A stretch of 64,000 bases of DNA from Flavihumibacter stibioxidans. GTDB taxonomy: Bacteria; Bacteroidota; Bacteroidia; Chitinophagales; Chitinophagaceae. Under the pieces are notes generated by a model, which saw nothing but the letters and a program-made list of their open reading frames with translations, did no database searches and was not told the origin of the DNA. The stretch lies in the NCBI RefSeq assembly GCF_014332695.1, contig NZ_MBUA01000001.1, positions 1,054,001 to 1,118,000 of the forward strand, given 5' to 3'. This document shows, piece after piece, positions 60,682 through 64,000 of the stretch. The first letter of the stretch is position 1; each line of letters opens with the position of its first letter. Made by a program: the position numbers and the translations under genes.

Positions 60682-60705
60682 ACTTGAAGTTTTATGCAAT
60701 TATCG
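60670..60705 (-). promoter_or_regulatory. 13-bp-stem hairpin across the gene boundary and DUF3347 start
   Basis: CGATAATTGCATA (60670-60682) and TATGCAATTATCG (60693-60705) are perfect inverted repeats with a 10-nt loop. The stem holds the preferred ATG of DUF3347 and the stop of the hydrolase gene. No T-run follows on the minus strand, so a start-sequestering RNA hairpin or a protein-binding site is more likely than a terminator. Confidence 0.6.
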
Positions 60706-62109
60706 ATTTAATTTTTGGAAAATTATATCACCAATCTCATTAGTATCCCCATTTCGGCAATTGCTCAATACTACAACAGCCGTTTGAGTGACTGGCTGGA
60801 AAATCATCCGGCTCGTAAATCCGGAGGTTCCGCCCGAATGAAAAAAGAATTTCCCCTTTTCATTAGTATCGTAAAACCATCCTGTAGCCATTTTCATTTC
60901 TGTCTGGACTGAAGGCTCGTGGGAGGCGGACACATCCCTGCCGGTTTCAGATTCGCCGGGATTTAACTGAATGGCTGCATAACGCAACATATCTGAAATA
61001 GTACTTTGGATACCTCCAGCCGGAGCATATGCTATTACAGGAGTGTTTTTGACCTGCTTTCCATCGATCATGGAAGGCACCATATCACCGAAAGGTTTCT
61101 CGCCAATCAGGGCTGTGTTCTTCATTCCCAATGGCTTGAAAATGATTTCCTGGAAGAGCTGGCTGATGGTTTGACCAGAGATCCGTTCGCAGATATAGCC
61201 CAGTAAAGAATAACCATAATTGGAATACCGGAATTTCTGTCCCGGTTGCTCAAAGGGCTGCCAGTCGTTCAGCATGGCAAGCAAATGCTTTGACCCAAAA
61301 TACTTCATCCGGTTGTCAGGATCATCTGAAACCGGTGCCCCATCCTGTTTCATATTTTCATGCGGCATACCGGCTGCATGCCCGATAATGTGCCTGACGA
61401 GCAAGGGTTCATTGTTCCACATGACAGGCCTGATGCTGTCGGGTAAATATTTGTTAACGGCATCATCGGGATTAATTTTTCCGGTGCGAATAAAATGCGC
61501 CACTACCGTACCGGTGAAGGTTTTGGAAATGGAACCTATCTCATAAACAGAAGCAGACCGGGGCATCCGGCCACTTCCCCAGGCAGTTTCACCATAATTG
61601 TAAATAGTCTGGCGGCCATTTTGAATGACGCCGATGCTCAGCCCGGCTGTATTGGACCTTACCAGCACAGATTTAACTACCGAATCCACTACCCTGTCCG
61701 TATTCGTTTGTAAAGTATTATCAGTAAACCAGGCATGTCTTTTTTTAATATCAAATAAGGGATCATCGTTGGTAAACAGCAGCATGGCAAGGCCGCCGGT
61801 ATTAAACCTGAACAACATATTGATGGCTGACTTACTGCCATTCAGTTTGTACAGGTATTCACCATTTCTTTCCTTTAGTTTTTCAACTCCCTCAAATTTA
61901 CCGAAGGCATTCTGCAGGGAAGGAACTGCATTTTTAACTTCAGCCAGAGGGAATTGGGTTTTGAACGTACTGTCAAAAAGTTCAAACAGTCTTTCCGGTA
62001 TGCCGGAATTAATCTGGGTCGCTATCTCATTGGCCATCTTCCGGTCTGCCTGTGCAGAAAGCTGGAGACTGCAAACCAGCATGGTTACAAAAAGGATAAG
62101 GTGTCGCAT
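60700..62109 (-). CDS. Exported serine hydrolase of the beta-lactamase/PBP4 family
   Basis: 469 residues with signal peptide MRHLILFVTMLVCSLQLSAQ. An N-terminal DUF3887-like domain (about 25-115) precedes the class C beta-lactamase/DD-peptidase-like domain: SISK (Ser193, Lys196), YSNYGYSLLG (Tyr-x-Asn) and HSGGTSGF (His-x-Gly). Similar Bacteroidota enzymes are of unknown substrate: beta-lactams, D-amino-acid esters and peptides are all possible, so a resistance role should not be assumed. It is the first gene of a three-gene minus-strand set with DUF3347 and the membrane hydrolase. Confidence 0.9.
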   Translation of the reverse strand: MRHLILFVTMLVCSLQLSAQADRKMANEIATQINSGIPERLFELFDSTFKTQFPLAEVKNAVPSLQNAFGKFEGVEKLKERNGEYLYKLNGSKSAINMLFRFNTGGLAMLLFTNDDPLFDIKKRHAWFTDNTLQTNTDRVVDSVVKSVLVRSNTAGLSIGVIQNGRQTIYNYGETAWGSGRMPRSASVYEIGSISKTFTGTVVAHFIRTGKINPDDAVNKYLPDSIRPVMWNNEPLLVRHIIGHAAGMPHENMKQDGAPVSDDPDNRMKYFGSKHLLAMLNDWQPFEQPGQKFRYSNYGYSLLGYICERISGQTISQLFQEIIFKPLGMKNTALIGEKPFGDMVPSMIDGKQVKNTPVIAYAPAGGIQSTISDMLRYAAIQLNPGESETGRDVSASHEPSVQTEMKMATGWFYDTNEKGKFFFHSGGTSGFTSRMIFQPVTQTAVVVLSNCRNGDTNEIGDIIFQKLNR

Positions 62110-62270
62110 ATTTTTTTACAAACATAATCCGGGCAGATAATGATTCCAGCCACATGAATATGTAGTTGTGATGAACGGCAAGAACCTGCTTCGCTGTTCG
62201 AAAAATTCATCACATTAAAAAACTGAAAAAAAAGCAGTAAAAAAAATGGGTAATCCGTATTTTGTCAGCT

Positions 62271-62786
62271 ATGAAAAGAATCGCCATTGATATGGATGGG
62301 GTAATAGCCGATTCCTACGCCCAATTTATTGAATACCATAGACGCGAAACCGGGATATTGAAATCCCGGGAAGAAAGCATCGGAATAAGTGAAGCCGCCG
62401 CTTTTCCGTTTATCAGGAAACATATCCTAACCCCTGGTTTCTTCAGGGATATACCCGTCATAAATGGTAGCCAGGAAATAATGAAAGCGTTGAACAATAA
62501 ATATGAACTCTTTATCGTATCAGCGGCAACAGAATTTCCACAAAGCCTGGCTGAAAAGCAGGCATGGCTGAACGAATACTTCCCTTTCCTGGGCTGGCAG
62601 CAAATGGTTTTCTGCGGATGGAAAACCATTATCAAAGCTGATATTATGGTGGATGATCATTTTAAAAATCTCGACCATTTTGAAGGCCAGACCTTTCTGT
62701 ACAACCAGCCGCATAACCAGTTGGCAGACCCCGGAAGGCATACCCGCGTGTTCAGCTGGGAAGAAATCGGCAGATACCTCCTGTAG
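62271..62786 (+). CDS. 5'(3')-deoxyribonucleotidase (NT5C type)
   Basis: 171-residue HAD-superfamily phosphatase from ATG 62271 (MKRIAIDMDGVIADSY). Motif I is DMDGV (catalytic Asp pair), motif II is the Ser in FIVSAATEFP, and motif IV is DIMVDDHFKNLDHF. Acts on (deoxy)nucleoside monophosphates in the cytosol. The 9-bp upstream TTG (62262) is less likely because a TATTTTG box overlaps it. Followed by a bidirectional terminator at 62844-62877. Confidence 0.9.
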   Translation: MKRIAIDMDGVIADSYAQFIEYHRRETGILKSREESIGISEAAAFPFIRKHILTPGFFRDIPVINGSQEIMKALNNKYELFIVSAATEFPQSLAEKQAWLNEYFPFLGWQQMVFCGWKTIIKADIMVDDHFKNLDHFEGQTFLYNQPHNQLADPGRHTRVFSWEEIGRYLL

Positions 62787-62843
62787 GTTTAATCCCTGGT
62801 TACCTGCTTCAGAAACTCCGGTCATGCAGGTTCAACTTCTGCC

Positions 62844-62877
62844 AAAAAAAAGATCGCCCCGAAGGGCGATCTTTTTT
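62844..62877. terminator. Bidirectional Rho-independent terminator
   Basis: GATCGCCC (62852-62859), loop CGAA, GGGCGATC (62864-62871), flanked by A-run 62844-62851 and T-run 62872-62877; it serves the convergent nucleotidase and DUF6799 genes. Confidence 0.93.
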
Positions 62878-62895
62878 CAAAACCAATGTCCATCC

Positions 62896-63378
62896 CTAAT
62901 TCGGTCGGCCACCACCACCACGTTTCCTGGTGCTCTGGTTCATTTTACGATTGCTTTCCATATTCCGGTTGGTATTCCTGTTCATTTCCCGGTTTACAGA
63001 AGCCTGGGCCCTGTTAATCTGTTTCTGGGTCATCATTTTCCGGTTGTTAAACCGGTTCTGGTTCATATATCGGTTACCATCCATATCCAGACATTCCCCA
63101 TTCCTGAGTTGAAGGCGTTCCTGGTTCTGGAGTTGGTAGGAACCATCCGGATTAACCATGGCACCATTGTTTAACCTGATCTGTGCCTGCACTTTTTCCT
63201 GAACACCCAGTTTGTACTGATATAATACCCCATCCAGCAGTCTCAGGTGATCTTCCTGGTGAATCCTGTCCTGTTTACGGTCCTGCAAACGATCCTGCGT
63301 TCTATCCTGATCCTGGGCCAACAATGTAAAACTGGTTGCTAGGAACAGAGAAAGCAGCATGATCAAGTACTTTTTCAT
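62896..63378 (-). CDS. Exported DUF6799-type Gln/Arg/Asn-rich protein
   Basis: 160 residues with signal peptide MKKYLIMLLSLFLATSFTLLAQ. The first mature segment is a DR-x-QDR repeat (DQDRTQDRLQDRKQDR). A DUF6799-like domain follows (about residues 45-105: DGVLYQYKLG, RLNNGAMVNPDGSYQL, LRNGECLDMDGN). The C-terminal part is Asn/Arg/Met-rich and ends KRGGGGRPN. Probably periplasmic or surface-exposed; function unknown. It is convergent with the nucleotidase gene. Confidence 0.8.
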   Translation of the reverse strand: MKKYLIMLLSLFLATSFTLLAQDQDRTQDRLQDRKQDRIHQEDHLRLLDGVLYQYKLGVQEKVQAQIRLNNGAMVNPDGSYQLQNQERLQLRNGECLDMDGNRYMNQNRFNNRKMMTQKQINRAQASVNREMNRNTNRNMESNRKMNQSTRKRGGGGRPN

Positions 63379-63553
63379 TGCTCATATTTTGACTGGTTAT
63401 AAAATCATTTAACACCATAAAAGTAATGGAGACATGATCTGAATACTGTAATCATAGTCACTCACAACCCTGATCTATATCATTCATTCGTAAGTATTAT
63501 ATCAGTATAATTTCATGCTGGAATGACTAGCTTTCAAGCACCAATAAAATAGT
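63379..63553. other. Intergenic region before the last gene, 175 bp
   Basis: AT-rich gap between divergent genes. It contains an imperfect ATTATATCAGTATAAT palindrome around 63497-63512 and no exact TAnnTTTG box that I could find. No RNA gene seen. Confidence 0.35.
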
Positions 63554-64000
63554 ATGAAACAACTATTAACACTCATCCTGTTCATTTTGGCCAGCCCCGC
63601 CTGGGCGCAGGATGAAAATGCCAAAAAAGTTACTGGTAAATCCGGCAGTTTTACCAGTTTTATCGGCGGTGTGGAAACCAGCACCACCCCCTATATCAAT
63701 ACAAACACAAAAGACAGTACAGGCACCTCGGTTTATTTATCACCCTACCTGGATTACAACCATAAATCCGGTGTGGGACTAAAATTAAAGTCCTATGCCC
63801 TGCCGGGAGGAAGCGATCCTGGTTTTTTCCTGACAACAATCACTCCCTATTTTGCCCGCTATGACGGAAAAATACTGCCATATATCAGTTATACCCGTTA
63901 CATCCAGCATGATAATCCGTCTGTTCCTTATTCACCCATACAGAATGAGGTCTATGCGCATATCAGGGTGAAAACAAAAATTGTTGATCCCAGAGCCGGT
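63554..64000 (+). CDS. Exported hypothetical outer-membrane-type protein, 5' part
   Basis: The frame is open to the window end, so 149 residues are visible. Signal peptide MKQLLTLILFILASPAWAQ with cleavage after AWA. The mature part alternates polar and aromatic residues (SVYLSPYLDYNHKSG, LPYISYTRYIQHDN, EVYAHIRVKTKI), which suggests beta strands of an outer-membrane barrel. Not recognised as a named family. Confidence 0.75.
   Translation, partial: MKQLLTLILFILASPAWAQDENAKKVTGKSGSFTSFIGGVETSTTPYINTNTKDSTGTSVYLSPYLDYNHKSGVGLKLKSYALPGGSDPGFFLTTITPYFARYDGKILPYISYTRYIQHDNPSVPYSPIQNEVYAHIRVKTKIVDPRAG

Noticed and set aside
60700-62109. A dedicated antibiotic-resistance beta-lactamase
   Set aside because: The DUF3887-like N-terminal domain and general class C fold fit a broad hydrolase family; sequence alone does not support a resistance function.
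1-64000. CRISPR array, tRNA, rRNA or prophage
   Set aside because: No regularly spaced direct repeats with unique spacers, no cloverleaf-like intergenic segment and no phage structural genes were seen.

Overview
The window reads as chromosome of a Bacteroidota bacterium, most likely of the Chitinophagaceae. The signs are several promoters with the Bacteroidota -7 element TAnnTTTG (in places with TTTG about 19-21 bp upstream), very weak Shine-Dalgarno sequences, and lineage-typical families: a DUF6728 small membrane protein, head-GIN/DUF2807, DUF5916, DUF3347 and DUF6799 proteins, and a CcmB-CcsA-CcmD cluster. It is gene-dense, with 58 protein genes called (two cut by the window edges). I saw no rRNA, tRNA, CRISPR array, prophage or intact insertion sequence.

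Layout. 1-5 kb: end of the Kdo transferase gene waaA, thymidine kinase, heme-export/cytochrome c maturation genes, and a Glu/Leu-type dehydrogenase closed by a bidirectional terminator. 5-9.4 kb: a lone HSDR_N nuclease-like domain, AMP nucleosidase, a double-ATPase peptide ABC protein, and queA behind a structured 5' leader. 9.5-16 kb: secreted esterase, aspartokinase, Ldh-family oxidoreductase, ssb and a secreted M14 peptidase. 16.5-25 kb: mnmA, a lipoprotein, a secreted esterase, an RsmB-like rRNA methyltransferase, and sucB/sucA for 2-oxoglutarate dehydrogenase. 25-32 kb: rpsT, a second M14 peptidase, a MORN-type protein, a GIN lipoprotein, and guaA with a periplasmic-binding-protein partner.

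32-38 kb is a glyoxylate-shunt module: an ScfR/RamB-type regulator divergent from aceB-aceA, followed by a RoxA-like diheme cytochrome. 38-43 kb holds the ligase-associated DEXH helicase, PdeM and a histone-deacetylase-like enzyme. 43-48.5 kb has a DUF5916 outer-membrane protein, an S24/LexA-like regulator with a palindromic operator, surE, lpxB, and a 56-residue gene overlapping the lpxB end. 48.7-53.2 kb is a compact putative thiosulfate cluster: porin, small YgaP-like membrane protein, TsdA-like diheme cytochrome and SoxB-like thiosulfohydrolase. 53-64 kb: phospholipase D-like enzyme, Na/Pi transporter, MlaE-MlaF-MlaD lipid transport, YtxH protein, a membrane hydrolase, DUF3347 lipoprotein, beta-lactamase-fold hydrolase, nucleotidase, DUF6799 protein and a truncated outer-membrane-type protein.

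The most striking non-coding signal is a family of three intergenic REP-like palindromes (10414-10457, 36567-36662, 59036-59102) sharing the core GTCTGAC and its inverse GTCAGAC, built from 11- or 14-bp units. Other signals are a leader of four hairpins before queA, a 13-bp-stem hairpin covering the start of the DUF3347 gene, and degenerate repeats of 7-bp period between genes.
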